A stretch of DNA of 64,000 nucleotides from Sulfitobacter sp. 20_GPM-1509m (GTDB taxonomy: Bacteria; Pseudomonadota; Alphaproteobacteria; Rhodobacterales; Rhodobacteraceae): NCBI RefSeq assembly GCF_000620505.1, contig NZ_KK211144.1, forward strand, positions 627,681-691,680, given 5' to 3'. Position 1 is the first letter of the stretch, and every line of letters starts with the position of its first letter. This document shows, in pieces, positions 21,471-30,482 of the stretch. The position numbers and the translations under genes are program-made. A model generated the notes under the pieces. That model made no database searches and was not told the origin of the DNA. It saw only the letters and a list, made by a program, of their open reading frames with translations.

Positions 21471-22703
21471 ATGGTTAAATCACTGTCAGAAAAACTCGCG
21501 ATTCTCTCCGATGCGGCGCGCTATGACGCCTCTTGCGCCTCGTCGGGGGGCACCAAACGCAACAGCCGCGACGGCACGGGACTTGGCTCGAACGAAGGAT
21601 CGGGAATTTGCCATGCCTATACGCCCGACGGGCGGTGCATCAGCCTGCTCAAGATCCTGATGACCAACTTTTGCATTTACGACTGTGCCTATTGCGTCAA
21701 CCGCGTGTCCTCGAACACGCCCCGCGCCCGGTTTACCCCCGAAGAGGTCGTGTCGCTGACCATCGAATTCTATCGCCGCAACTATATCGAGGGGCTGTTT
21801 TTGTCCTCGGGCATCATCCAGTCGCCGGACAAGACGATGGAGGATATGGTCCAGATCGCCCGCCTGTTGCGCGAGCGCGAGAATTTTCGCGGCTATATCC
21901 ATCTGAAAACCATCCCCGATGCCGCGCCCGAGTTGATCGCGGCCGCCGGTCTTTATGCCGACCGCCTGTCGATCAACGTCGAGCTTCCGACCGAGGCTGC
22001 GGTGGCCGCTTATGCGCCCGAAAAGAACCCTGCGACCATCCGTGCCGCGATGCAGGATGTCAAAGCCGGGCGCGCCGCGTCCAAGGATCGTTCGCACAGC
22101 GGAAAACGCCCGCCAAAATTTGCCCCCGCCGGTCAATCAACGCAGATGATCGTCGGTGCGGACGGATCGAACGATGCCACCATTCTGGGCCAGGCCAACA
22201 GCCTGTACGGCAATTACGGGCTGAAGCGCGTGTATTATTCCGCCTTTTCCCCTATCCCCGACAGCAGTGCAAAGCTGCCTCTGGTGCAGCCGCCCCTGGT
22301 GCGAGAACACCGTCTGTATCAGGCCGACTGGCTGCTGCGGTTCTACGGGTTTTCGGTGGACGAGATCACAGGCGTGACGCAAGCCGGCAATCTGGATCTG
22401 GAGATGGACCCCAAGCTGGCCTGGGCCATCGCGCACCGCGGGCTGTTTCCGCTGGATGTGCAGCGGGCCTCGCGTGATTTGCTGCTGCGGGTGCCGGGGT
22501 TTGGTGTTCGTACGGTGAACCGTATCCTCAGCACGCGCAGGCACCGTGATCTGCGCTATGCCGATCTGCAACGCATGGGCGCGCTGCTGAAAAAGGCGCG
22601 GCCTTTCATCACTCTGCGCGACTGGTCGCCGGGGCGGCTGACCGACAGCGCCGACCTGCGCGCGCGCTTTGCCCCGCCCCCCGAACAGCTTAGCCTGTTC
22701 TGA
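21471..22703 (+). CDS. putative DNA modification/repair radical SAM protein (UdgX-linked)
   Basis: A 410-residue radical SAM enzyme with the cluster motif CIYDCAYC (Cys 68, 72 and 75), preceded by GICHAYTPDGRCISLLKILM. This matches the family always found beside SAM-linked uracil-DNA-glycosylase-like genes. A C-terminal helix-hairpin-helix (LLRVPGFGVRTVNRIL, about residues 340-356) points to DNA contact. The enzyme's product is not known. It overlaps the start of the downstream DUF4130-UdgX gene by one base (TGATG), so the pair is a single functional unit. Confidence 0.92.
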   Translation: MVKSLSEKLAILSDAARYDASCASSGGTKRNSRDGTGLGSNEGSGICHAYTPDGRCISLLKILMTNFCIYDCAYCVNRVSSNTPRARFTPEEVVSLTIEFYRRNYIEGLFLSSGIIQSPDKTMEDMVQIARLLRERENFRGYIHLKTIPDAAPELIAAAGLYADRLSINVELPTEAAVAAYAPEKNPATIRAAMQDVKAGRAASKDRSHSGKRPPKFAPAGQSTQMIVGADGSNDATILGQANSLYGNYGLKRVYYSAFSPIPDSSAKLPLVQPPLVREHRLYQADWLLRFYGFSVDEITGVTQAGNLDLEMDPKLAWAIAHRGLFPLDVQRASRDLLLRVPGFGVRTVNRILSTRRHRDLRYADLQRMGALLKKARPFITLRDWSPGRLTDSADLRARFAPPPEQLSLF

Positions 22704-24136
22704 TGCGCACCATCGCCCTGCCCCGCATCGGCACGGCGCAGGCCTGGCGCGACGCGGCGCGCGGGTTGCTGGCAGAGGATGTGCGTCCCGAGGATGTGTT
22801 GTGGTCCTTTGACGATCCCGCACAGGTGGACCTGTTCGCCGCCGCGCCGCGTCGCAAAACCACGCCCGCGCAGGTGACCGTGCCGAAATCCTTCGTCGAC
22901 ATGGCCAACCGCGTGGTCTGGCACAGCGATGACGACCGCTTTGCCCGGCTTTATGCGTTCCTGTGGCGGTTGCGGGATACGCCCGCCCTGATGCAGGATC
23001 GGGGCGACGCGCAACTGGCCCATCTGCGCAGGCTGGAAAAGAACGTGAACCGCTGTGCGCACAAGATGAAAGCCTTCGTCCGCTTTCGCGATCTGAGCGC
23101 CACAGGCCCCCGCCGCCGCTTTGCTGCCTGGTTCGAGCCGACGCATCACACGGTTGAGCCGACTGCCCCGTTTTTCGCAAAGCGGTTCGGCGACATGGAC
23201 TGGATGATCGTCACGCCCGATGTCACCGCACGATTCGAGGATGGCCGCCTGAGCTTTGCGCCCGGTCAGGCGCGGCCCGATCTGCCCGAGGATGCGACCG
23301 AAGAGCTATGGGGCACCTATTTCTGCAATATCTTCAACCCCGCACGGGTCAAGGTGCAGGCGATGACCTCGGAGATGCCGCGCAAATACTGGAAGAACAT
23401 GCCAGAGACGCGGCATATCCCGCAGCTGTTGGCCAACGCCGAGGCGCGTGCCCGTCAGATGCAAGAGGCCATGCCGACCCTGCCGCCACTGCGGGCTGAA
23501 CGGATCACCGCCAGCTTGGCCGATCTGCGTGCCACCGCGACCCGCGACAGTCTGGAAACGGTGAACGCGCAAATCCGTGCCTGCACCCGATGCGCCCTGT
23601 GTCGCCCTGCCACACAGGCGGTGACCGGCGAAGGGCCACGTGATGCTGCTCTGATGGTGGTGGGCGAACAGCCCGGCGATATCGAGGATCGGACAGGGCG
23701 TCCCTTTGTCGGGCCTGCGGGTCAGCTTTTTGACGAGATTGCAGCACAAGCAGGGCTGGACCGGCAGGCAACCTATGTCACGAACGCTGTAAAACATTTC
23801 AAATTCCAGCAACGTGGCAAACGCCGGATGCACCAGTCGCCCAATCAGGGCGAGGTGCAGCATTGCAAATGGTGGCTCGAGGCCGAGGTGGCCTTGGTCA
23901 AGCCCAAGCTGATCCTGGCCATGGGAGGAACGGCACTGCTGGCACTGACCGGGACCAAGGATGGCATCCTGAAACGACGCGGGCAGATTGAGGATACAGC
24001 CTATGGCCCGGTTCTGGTGACGCTGCACCCGTCCTATCTGTTGCGTCTGCCGGACGCATCGCTGCGCGCGGCACAGACCGACCTGTTCCGCGCCGATCTG
24101 GTGCAGGCCGCACAGAGGGCCCATCTGGCTGCGTAA
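22703..24136 (+). CDS. DUF4130 - UdgX fusion, uracil-DNA binding protein
   Basis: A 477-residue fusion. Residues 1 to about 245 are the SAM-linked DUF4130 domain (YAFLWRLRDTPALMQDR, YFCNIFNPARVKVQAM). Residues about 275-477 are a UdgX-type uracil-DNA glycosylase. It has the family-4-like cysteines CTRC, VVGEQPGD, the GRPFVGPAG motif, and the UdgX hallmark KRRMH (His 377), which in characterised UdgX bonds covalently to DNA at the uracil site. The later LHPSYLLR is motif B of the superfamily. It is coupled to the radical SAM gene, and a terminator hairpin follows. Confidence 0.93.
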   Translation: MRTIALPRIGTAQAWRDAARGLLAEDVRPEDVLWSFDDPAQVDLFAAAPRRKTTPAQVTVPKSFVDMANRVVWHSDDDRFARLYAFLWRLRDTPALMQDRGDAQLAHLRRLEKNVNRCAHKMKAFVRFRDLSATGPRRRFAAWFEPTHHTVEPTAPFFAKRFGDMDWMIVTPDVTARFEDGRLSFAPGQARPDLPEDATEELWGTYFCNIFNPARVKVQAMTSEMPRKYWKNMPETRHIPQLLANAEARARQMQEAMPTLPPLRAERITASLADLRATATRDSLETVNAQIRACTRCALCRPATQAVTGEGPRDAALMVVGEQPGDIEDRTGRPFVGPAGQLFDEIAAQAGLDRQATYVTNAVKHFKFQQRGKRRMHQSPNQGEVQHCKWWLEAEVALVKPKLILAMGGTALLALTGTKDGILKRRGQIEDTAYGPVLVTLHPSYLLRLPDASLRAAQTDLFRADLVQAAQRAHLAA

Positions 24137-24148
24137 AGGCTCGAATGC

Positions 24149-24180
24149 AAAAAGGCCGCGCTCGGGGCGCGGCCTTTTGT
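24149..24180. terminator. bidirectional terminator between udgX-type gene and rpsD
   Basis: Hairpin AAAAGGCCGCGC / GCGCGGCCTTTT around the loop TCGGG, with A and T runs on both sides. It lies 12 bases after the plus-strand UdgX fusion and 24 bases after the minus-strand rpsD, so it can end both transcripts. Confidence 0.88.
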
Positions 24181-24204
24181 AAATCGTAGAACAGATCGAA
24201 GCGA

Positions 24205-24825
24205 TCAGTTCTTGGCGTAGAATTCGACCACGAGGTTCGGTTCCATCACCACCGGATACGGCACATCGCCGAACGCGGGTGTGCGCACGAATGTGGCGGT
24301 CAGCTTCGAGTGGTCGACGTCCATGTAGTCGGGCACGTCACGCTCGGGCAGCTGTGTAGCTTCGAGGATGGCGGCCATCTGCTTGGAACGGTCACGCACT
24401 TCGATCACGTCGCCTTCTTTGACGCGGTAGGACGGAATGTTCACTTTCTTGCCGTTCACACGGACGTGGCCGTGGTTCACGAACTGACGGGCCGCAAACA
24501 CGGTCGCCACGAATTTCGCGCGGTAGACAACGGCGTCCAGGCGACGCTCGAGCAGGCCGATCAAGTTTTCACCGGTGTCGCCTTTGACACGCTCGGCTTC
24601 GGCATAGATGCGGCGGAATTGTTTTTCGGTCAGGTCGCCGTAGTAGCCTTTCAGCTTCTGCTTGGCGCGCAGCTGCAGACCGAAGTCCGACAGTTTGCCC
24701 TTGCGACGCTGGCCGTGCTGGCCGGGGCCATATTCACGACGGTTGACCGGCGATTTCGCGCGGCCCCAGATGTTTTCGCCCATGCGGCGGTCGATTTTGT
24801 ACTTGGCAGACGTGCGTTTGGTCAC
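24205..24825 (-). CDS. rpsD: 30S ribosomal protein S4
   Basis: 16S-rRNA-binding primary assembly protein of the small subunit, 206 residues. The S4 domain ([33 protein letters not shown]) is central, and the N-terminus ([33 protein letters not shown]) is typical of alphaproteobacterial S4. It stands alone rather than in the alpha operon with rpsM/rpsK/rpoA, as is normal in this group. About 120 bases without a gene lie upstream, before tag. Confidence 0.98.
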   Translation of the reverse strand: MTKRTSAKYKIDRRMGENIWGRAKSPVNRREYGPGQHGQRRKGKLSDFGLQLRAKQKLKGYYGDLTEKQFRRIYAEAERVKGDTGENLIGLLERRLDAVVYRAKFVATVFAARQFVNHGHVRVNGKKVNIPSYRVKEGDVIEVRDRSKQMAAILEATQLPERDVPDYMDVDHSKLTATFVRTPAFGDVPYPVVMEPNLVVEFYAKN

Positions 24826-24949
24826 GGCTGGTCTCCTTTATATAGGTTCATAAAGGGCGTTGTCCTCTGGTCTATGACCCGACAGGCTTCCCCTTGCGAG
24901 GTCCACCAACACCAATGAAGGGGCGCTTATACGCCCGCGCGGGTCGGTG

Positions 24950-25570
24950 TCAACGGCCTTTCCACCCATTGGTACGGGCCATCTGTGCCACATCGTCGTG
25001 CCGGTGGCAGGTGGTCAGGTGATCGTTGACCAGACCACAGGCCTCCATCCATGCATATACAATGGTCGGCCCGCAGAATTTGAACCCGTCCTTCTTCATC
25101 TGCCTGGAGATTCGCACGCTGAGCTCTGTGCTGGGCGGCACCTTGTCCTGCGATGTGTATTTCGGCTGAAGCGGTGCAAAATCGACAGTGCGCCACATAT
25201 AAGTGTCAAAGCCGATCTGGTCCTCGATCGCGCACCACGCGCGGGCATTGCTGATGGTCGCGTTGATCTTGCCGCGATGGCGGATGATCCCTGCGTCCTG
25301 CACCAGCCTGTCCACCTCGTCCGTGCCCCAGGTGGCAATCTCGCGGGGATTGAACCCGCGAAATGCGACACGGAAATTATCGCGTTTTTTCAGGATCGTA
25401 ATCCATGAAAGACCGGCCTGAAACCCGTCAAGGATCAGCTTTTCCCACAGCGCGCGGCTGTCGTATTCGGGCACGCCCCATTCGGTGTCATGATAGGTCC
25501 GGTAGATCGGTTCTGACCCGGCCCAGTTGCACCGGGAAAGACCGTCATCACCTGCCATTCCACCACACAT
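24950..25570 (-). CDS. tag: DNA-3-methyladenine glycosylase I
   Basis: Removes 3-methyladenine from alkylated DNA, 206 residues. The N-terminus CNWAGSEPIYRTYHDTEWG and the region FQAGLSWITILKKRDNFR are signatures of the TAG family. The zinc-snap residues are Cys 14 and the late CHRHDD segment. The ATG at 25570 has GGAG seven bases upstream; one four codons later (25558) is possible. It is a single-gene unit divergent from the EAL gene. Confidence 0.96.
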   Translation of the reverse strand: MCGGMAGDDGLSRCNWAGSEPIYRTYHDTEWGVPEYDSRALWEKLILDGFQAGLSWITILKKRDNFRVAFRGFNPREIATWGTDEVDRLVQDAGIIRHRGKINATISNARAWCAIEDQIGFDTYMWRTVDFAPLQPKYTSQDKVPPSTELSVRISRQMKKDGFKFCGPTIVYAWMEACGLVNDHLTTCHRHDDVAQMARTNGWKGR

Positions 25571-25671
25571 CCGACATCTCCGAAAATAAGACTAAAATAG
25601 GAACATTCATACATTGTTAGGGAATATGGCGGCAAAGTGGAAGCCAATCCCGAACCGTTTAGAGGTGCCAC

Positions 25672-26511
25672 GTGAACCTGGACAAGCAGCGCATTGCCGA
25701 CGTACCGCCCGGTGCTGAAAATCCGCTGAATTTCGCGGTGGCGCAACGGGATGGGTCAATTCTGGACTTGGTCGCCGAAGCGATCCGGCACAAGCAGACG
25801 CTGCTGGCCTTTCAGCCGGTGGTGTTGTCGCGGGACCAGTCCCGCGTGGGATTTTACGAGGGGCTGATCCGCATCACCGATGCAACCGGTCGCGTGATTC
25901 CCGCCCGCGACTTCATGCATGTGGTCGAAAGCACTGAACTGGGCCGCGAAATTGACGTGCTGGCGTTGCAAATGGGGCTGCGCGCGCTGCACGAAACGCC
26001 GCACCTGCGGCTGTCGATCAACATGTCGGCGCGGTCCATCGGCTTTGCCAGTTGGACGCGCACCCTTAAACGCTGGCTGGACCGTGACCCCACCATTGCC
26101 GAACGGCTGATCCTGGAAATCACCGAAGGATCGGCCATGACCGTGCCCGAACTGGTCATCGATTTTATGGACCGCTGGCAGGTGCGCGGCATCTGCTTTG
26201 CGCTGGACGACTTTGGTTCGGGTCAGACTGCACTGCGCTATTTCAAGGATTTCTTCTTTGATATCCTGAAGATAGACGGCCAGTTCGTGTCGGGCATCGC
26301 CATGGACCCGGACAATCAGGCGCTGGTGCGGTCGATGGTGTCGATTGCGCAGCACTTCGACATGATGACGGTCGCCGAATTCGTCGAAACACAGGCCGAT
26401 GCAACGATGTTGACCGCGCTTGGCGTCGATTGCCTGCAAGGTTACCTGCACGGTGCGCCCACCACGCGACCCGGCTGGAAAACCCCGCCCCCTGTCCGCG
26501 CTGCGGGCTGA
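25672..26511 (+). CDS. EAL-domain c-di-GMP phosphodiesterase-like protein
   Basis: A 279-residue stand-alone EAL protein starting at GTG 25672. The first motif is EGL rather than EAL, but the glutamate (63) is kept. The other catalytic and metal residues are present: Asn 117 (SINMS), Glu 149 (EITEGS), Asp 179 and 180 (DDFGSG), Lys 200 (KIDGQF), Glu 236 (AEFVET) and Gln 256 (QGY). It therefore looks active in hydrolysing c-di-GMP. There is no GGDEF, PAS or membrane segment, so any signal must come from the short N-terminus or from its expression. Confidence 0.9.
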   Translation: MNLDKQRIADVPPGAENPLNFAVAQRDGSILDLVAEAIRHKQTLLAFQPVVLSRDQSRVGFYEGLIRITDATGRVIPARDFMHVVESTELGREIDVLALQMGLRALHETPHLRLSINMSARSIGFASWTRTLKRWLDRDPTIAERLILEITEGSAMTVPELVIDFMDRWQVRGICFALDDFGSGQTALRYFKDFFFDILKIDGQFVSGIAMDPDNQALVRSMVSIAQHFDMMTVAEFVETQADATMLTALGVDCLQGYLHGAPTTRPGWKTPPPVRAAG

Positions 26512-26657
26512 TAGCGCCACCCGACCTTTAGGACTGCGTATACGTTGTGAGGACGGAACGAATGGTTTATTCAAATACATAAGTCGAAGGGCGGGCACCC
26601 GGCGTGTTGCCGGAACCACAACTGCGTCCTTCGTCAAACAACATGAGGATGCATTCC

Positions 26658-27833
26658 ATGACCAACGTCGTCATCGCCTCTGCCGCGCGTACCGCTGTCG
26701 GCAGCTTTACCGGCTCTTTTGCGGGTACTCCCGCCCACGATCTGGGCGCTGCTGTCCTTGAGGCGATTGTCGCGCGCGCAGGCATCGACAAATCCGAAGT
26801 CAGCGAGACCATTCTGGGTCAGGTCCTGACAGCTGCCCAAGGGCAAAACCCCGCCCGTCAGGCGCACATCAACGCGGGCCTGCCGATTGAAAGTGCTGCG
26901 TGGAGCATCAACCAGGTGTGCGGCTCCGGCCTGCGCGCCATTGCGCTGGCCGCACAGCACATCCAGCTGGGCGACGCGGATATCGTGGCCGCCGGTGGCC
27001 AGGAAAACATGTCGATGAGCCCTCACGCCGCGAACCTGCGCATGGGTCACAAGATGGGCGACATGCAGTATATCGACACCATGATCCGCGATGGCCTGTG
27101 GGACGCATTCAACGGCTATCACATGGGCCAGACCGCTGAAAACGTTGCCGAAAAATGGCAGATCAGCCGCGACCAGCAAGACGAATTCGCCGTCGCCTCG
27201 CAAAACAAGGCCGAAGCCGCGCAAAAGGCGGGCAAGTTCCAGGACGAGATCACGCCCTTCACCGTCAAGGGCCGCAAGGCCGACATCGTTGTGGACAGCG
27301 ATGAATACATCCGCCACGGCGCAACCATCGAAGCCATGCAAAAGCTGCGCCCCGCCTTTACCAAGGATGGGTCGGTTACCGCCGCCAACGCCTCGGGCCT
27401 GAACGACGGTGCCGCCGGTGCCCTGCTGATGACCGCAGACAACGCCGAAAAACGCGGGATCGAGCCGCTGGCGCGAATCGTTTCCTACGCCACCGTCGGC
27501 CTTGACCCGTCGATCATGGGCGCGGGCCCGATCTTTGCCTCGCGCAAAGCTCTGGAGAAAGCCGGCTGGAAAGCCGAAGATCTGGATCTGGTCGAAGCCA
27601 ACGAAGCCTTTGCCGCACAGGCCTGTGCCGTGAACAAGGACATGGGTTGGGACCCGTCGATCGTGAACGTCAACGGCGGCGCCATTGCCATCGGCCACCC
27701 CATCGGCGCCTCGGGCGCGCGAATCCTGAACACGCTGGTCTTTGAAATGAAGCGTCGCGGCGCCAAAAAAGGTCTGGCCACACTGTGCATCGGTGGTGGC
27801 ATGGGCGTCGCCATGTGCGTCGAGCGCCCATAA
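26658..27833 (+). CDS. phaA: acetyl-CoA C-acetyltransferase
   Basis: Thiolase that condenses two acetyl-CoA to acetoacetyl-CoA, first step of polyhydroxybutyrate synthesis; it can run in reverse. The protein is 391 residues from ATG 26658. Signatures are the nucleophilic cysteine in [21 protein letters not shown] and the active-site CIGGGMGVA. An upstream start at 26604 adds residues not found in the family. phaB follows 332 bases later. phaC (the polymer synthase) is not in the window. Confidence 0.95.
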   Translation: MTNVVIASAARTAVGSFTGSFAGTPAHDLGAAVLEAIVARAGIDKSEVSETILGQVLTAAQGQNPARQAHINAGLPIESAAWSINQVCGSGLRAIALAAQHIQLGDADIVAAGGQENMSMSPHAANLRMGHKMGDMQYIDTMIRDGLWDAFNGYHMGQTAENVAEKWQISRDQQDEFAVASQNKAEAAQKAGKFQDEITPFTVKGRKADIVVDSDEYIRHGATIEAMQKLRPAFTKDGSVTAANASGLNDGAAGALLMTADNAEKRGIEPLARIVSYATVGLDPSIMGAGPIFASRKALEKAGWKAEDLDLVEANEAFAAQACAVNKDMGWDPSIVNVNGGAIAIGHPIGASGARILNTLVFEMKRRGAKKGLATLCIGGGMGVAMCVERP

Positions 27834-28165
27834 TTTCACCGAGGCTACGCAATATAGTTGCGGACACAACGTGAAATGAGTAACAAGATTTCGCGGCACA
27901 TCAATTGCCGCGGAATCAAAGGCCGAACACATGTCGATCCGAACATCGCCAATCCATCAGATCGACACCTACGCCACACACTGCGTGGCAGGGATGCACA
28001 GATTTCCCCACGCATCCATGCAAATCCCAAAATTTGCCTTATCCCAGCGCATTTTATGCAATTATCGCTCTGACAAGCGCTTGTCATAACTTTCGCGATA
28101 AATGCATGGACGCCATTGGCGAACACACGCAAGAATAGAACAAAGCCCATAAGGAGGAATACATC
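27834..28165 (+). promoter_or_regulatory. phaA-phaB intergenic region
   Basis: About 330 bases without a credible gene. It holds a hairpin with 7-bp arms at 27892-27912 (CGCGGCA / TGCCGCG) soon after phaA. Several TGC-rich tracts follow around 27980-28060, of the kind bound by PhaR-type regulators. A perfect 16-bp palindrome lies at 28071-28086, and a strong ribosome site AAGGAGG sits before phaB. It most likely carries a separate phaB promoter. Confidence 0.55.
28071..28086. promoter_or_regulatory. perfect 16-bp palindrome upstream of phaB
   Basis: TGACAAGCGCTTGTCA is exactly self-complementary. Its centre AAGCGCTT fits the AANCGNTT core of LacI-family operators. It lies 80 bases before the phaB start. 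No LacI-type regulator is in the window. Confidence 0.55.
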
Positions 28166-28888
28166 ATGGCCAGAGTTGCACTTGTTACCGGAGGATCGCG
28201 CGGAATTGGCGCGGCTATTTCGCAAGCGTTGAAAGATGCAGGCTATAGCGTCGCTGCAACATATGCAGGAAACGACGAAGCTGCGGCGAAATTCACCGGT
28301 GAAACAGGCATCAAGACCTACAAATGGAACGTCGCCGACTATGACGAAAGCAAAGCGGGCATTGCGCAAGTCGAAGCCGACCTTGGCCCCGTTGACGTTG
28401 TTGTGGCCAACGCAGGCATCACCCGCGACGCGCCGTTCCACAAGATGACCCCCGAACAGTGGCACCAAGTCGTCGACACCAACCTGAATGGCGTGTTCAA
28501 CACCGTGCATCCCGTCTGGCCGGGCATGCGCGAACGTAAGTTCGGCCGCATCATCGTGATCAGCTCGATCAACGGACAAAAGGGCCAGTTTGCCCAAGTC
28601 AACTATGCCGCGACCAAGGCGGGCGATCTGGGCATCGTGAAATCGCTGGCCCAGGAAGGCGCACGCGCGGGTATCACTGCCAACGCCATCTGCCCCGGCT
28701 ACATCGGCACTGACATGGTCATGGCCGTTCCTGAGAAAGTCCGCGAATCGATCATATCGCAGATCCCCGCAGGCCGTCTGGGCGAGCCGGAAGAGATTGC
28801 ACGCTGTGTCGTGTTTCTGGCGTCAGAGGATTCGGGCTTTATCAACGGTTCGACCATCTCGGCCAATGGTGGTCAGTTCTTCGTCTGA
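28166..28888 (+). CDS. phaB: acetoacetyl-CoA reductase
   Basis: Short-chain dehydrogenase (240 residues) that reduces acetoacetyl-CoA to (R)-3-hydroxybutyryl-CoA with NADPH, second step of polyhydroxybutyrate synthesis. The cofactor loop is TGGSRGIG, followed by NAGITRD, the catalytic Ser in ISSINGQKGQ and the YAATK motif. The PhaB-type C-terminus with CPGYIGTDMV is present. It has a strong AAGGAGG site eight bases before the start and is followed by a terminator. Confidence 0.95.
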   Translation: MARVALVTGGSRGIGAAISQALKDAGYSVAATYAGNDEAAAKFTGETGIKTYKWNVADYDESKAGIAQVEADLGPVDVVVANAGITRDAPFHKMTPEQWHQVVDTNLNGVFNTVHPVWPGMRERKFGRIIVISSINGQKGQFAQVNYAATKAGDLGIVKSLAQEGARAGITANAICPGYIGTDMVMAVPEKVRESIISQIPAGRLGEPEEIARCVVFLASEDSGFINGSTISANGGQFFV

Positions 28889-28909
28889 CCAACCTGCCCT
28901 TCAACATCC

Positions 28910-28936
28910 GGCGCGCCCACCGTGGCGCGCCGTTTT
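28910..28936 (+). terminator. rho-independent terminator of phaB
   Basis: Hairpin GGCGCGCC, loop CACCGT, GGCGCGCC, directly followed by GTTTTTG. It starts 22 bases past the phaB stop. Confidence 0.88.
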
Positions 28937-28962
28937 TGTTTTCAAACTCTTGCAAAATAATC

Positions 28963-28991
28963 TTGCGGCAGGACTAGACGACCAGTCTAAT
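28963..28991 (+). promoter_or_regulatory. promoter with TetR-type operator in front of the decayed tetR
   Basis: A -35-like TTGCGG (28963-28968), a 17-base spacer and -10 TCTAAT (28986-28991). Over the spacer and -10 lies a perfect inverted repeat TAGAC-GACCA-GTCTA (28975-28989). This is the half-site type of TetR/NemR-like repressors, so an intact repressor would have blocked its own promoter and the downstream oxidoreductase. Confidence 0.65.
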
Positions 28992-29009
28992 AATGCCTAA
29001 CTGTCCCAC

Positions 29010-29315
29010 ATGACAGAGCCAACCAAATCAGAAAAAGCCCGCCAGCACATGCTGACCACAGGACGTTGGCCGGCCGCTTCAACGGAATTCCCCAAAGGCC
29101 CCTTGCCTCCAAGGAGGGCTTTGGCTGCGCCATGCTTCGGGACTTTAATGTCGTACATCTGGCCCGCATCGACGCATTGTTCAGCGGCCCCCATACTGTG
29201 CGCGCATTGGCTGGGCACCGCGATTCTGCCCAAACTGTCACAAACCGACACCGCCCTGCGCGACGCGCTACGCGAAATCACGTGCAGGCCCTCAACCGAA
29301 CCCTATGACACCTAA
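29010..29315 (+). pseudogene. TetR-family repressor remnant with internal deletion and frameshift
   Basis: The first frame reads MTEPTKSEKARQHMLTTGRW, a typical TetR start. The helix-turn-helix and the PKGSFYHYF-type recognition region that should follow are reduced to a scrambled 'EFPKGP' stretch. The sequence resumes in a different frame as ASKEGFGCAML then LARIDALFSGP, which is the normal continuation of these repressors. It returns to the first frame near the end (LSQTDTALRDALREI). The DNA-binding helix is lost, so no working repressor can be made. It sits between its own operator and the zinc-type oxidoreductase that such regulators usually control. Confidence 0.65.
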
Positions 29316-29325
29316 GGATTATATC

Positions 29326-30306
29326 ATGAAAGCTGCCATTCACGACACTTTTGGCGAACCCGTTGACGTACTTGAACACAAAGCTGTCGACACCCCCACT
29401 CCAGCCGCGGGCGAGGTGCGGATCAAGACGGTGTTGTCGCCCATTCACAACCACGATCTGTGGACCATTCGCGGAAACTACGGCTACAAACCCGAATTGC
29501 CTGGCGCAATTGGCGGGTCCGAAGCCATCGGTACCATCGACGCAGTGGGCGATGGCGTGGACGAAAAAATGATCGGTCAGCGCGTGACCGTGGCCGGTGT
29601 ACATGGCACGTGGGCCGAATATTTCATCGCCCCGGCAACCGGTGTGCTGCCCCTGCCTGACGTGATTTCGGACACCTTGGGGGCGCAGTTGATCGCCATG
29701 CCCTTCAGCGCCATTTCCCTGCTGGAGATGTTGCAGGCCAAGAAAGGCGACTGGATCGTGCAGACCGCCGCCAACGGTGCCGTGGGCAAGATCATGGTCG
29801 TTCTGGCCAAGGCGCGCGGTATCAACCTGCTGAACCTTGTGCGCCGCGAGGACGCAGTGACCGAGTTGACCGACATGGGGATCGACAACGTATTGTCCAC
29901 TTCGGAGAAGGATTGGAAGGCCAAGGCACAGACTTTGATCGGCAAGGCCGGCGCGGTTTCGGCCATTGATTCCGTCGGGGGCGAACTGGCCACCGATCTG
30001 ACCGACCTGCTGGGGGCCAACGGCGAACTGGTTGTCTTTGGCACCGCCACAGGCACGCCGCTGACGCTGTCGTCGGGCACGCTGATCATGAAGCAGATCA
30101 CGGTCAAGGGCTTCTGGGGCGCGAAAGTCAGCGCCGACATGGACCCCGGTCTGCGCACCCGGTTGATCACCGAACTGGTGACACTGGCCGCCCAAGGCAC
30201 GCTGACGCTGGAGGACGGCGGGATTTACGGGCTGGACCAACTGGCCGACGCGATGAATGCGGCGCTGACACCCGGTCGTGCGGGCAAGGTCATGCTGCGT
30301 CCCTAA
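29326..30306 (+). CDS. zinc-type alcohol dehydrogenase-like quinone oxidoreductase
   Basis: An MDR-superfamily NADPH-dependent oxidoreductase, 326 residues from ATG 29326 (AAGGA eight bases upstream). The N-terminal GroES-like domain and the Rossmann domain are clear. The cofactor loop reads QTAANGAVGKIM in place of the usual GxGxxG, as in quinone oxidoreductases. No zinc-site cysteines are seen. Genes of this class are often paired with a TetR repressor, here decayed just upstream. The substrate is unknown, probably an enone or quinone. Confidence 0.85.
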   Translation: MKAAIHDTFGEPVDVLEHKAVDTPTPAAGEVRIKTVLSPIHNHDLWTIRGNYGYKPELPGAIGGSEAIGTIDAVGDGVDEKMIGQRVTVAGVHGTWAEYFIAPATGVLPLPDVISDTLGAQLIAMPFSAISLLEMLQAKKGDWIVQTAANGAVGKIMVVLAKARGINLLNLVRREDAVTELTDMGIDNVLSTSEKDWKAKAQTLIGKAGAVSAIDSVGGELATDLTDLLGANGELVVFGTATGTPLTLSSGTLIMKQITVKGFWGAKVSADMDPGLRTRLITELVTLAAQGTLTLEDGGIYGLDQLADAMNAALTPGRAGKVMLRP

Positions 30307-30324
30307 ACGATGCGACCAGAAAGT

Positions 30325-30349
30325 GGGGCGGCTGTTTCAAGGCCGCCCC
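30325..30349 (+). terminator. hairpin downstream of the oxidoreductase
   Basis: GGGGCGGC, nine-base loop, GCCGCCCC, 19 bases after the oxidoreductase stop. There is no T run after it, so it may be a stabilising or rho-dependent 3' structure rather than a classic terminator. Confidence 0.5.
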
Positions 30350-30482
30350 CGATCAAGGTTATTGAGGACGAATCGAGCCGGTAGCCCGCGCACGGGCGCC
30401 GCATCCCGCCAAGGGATACTTGCCCAGAGCTGCAAAACCGCGCATGTGAAAGACGCACAGTCCGTCTACCGAAGGCCTCCCT

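Noticed and set aside
30365-30482. Guanidine-II (mini-ykkC) riboswitch before the EamA gene
   Set aside because: Two consecutive hairpins are present, but their loops are CGCA and GCCAA rather than the required ACGR.
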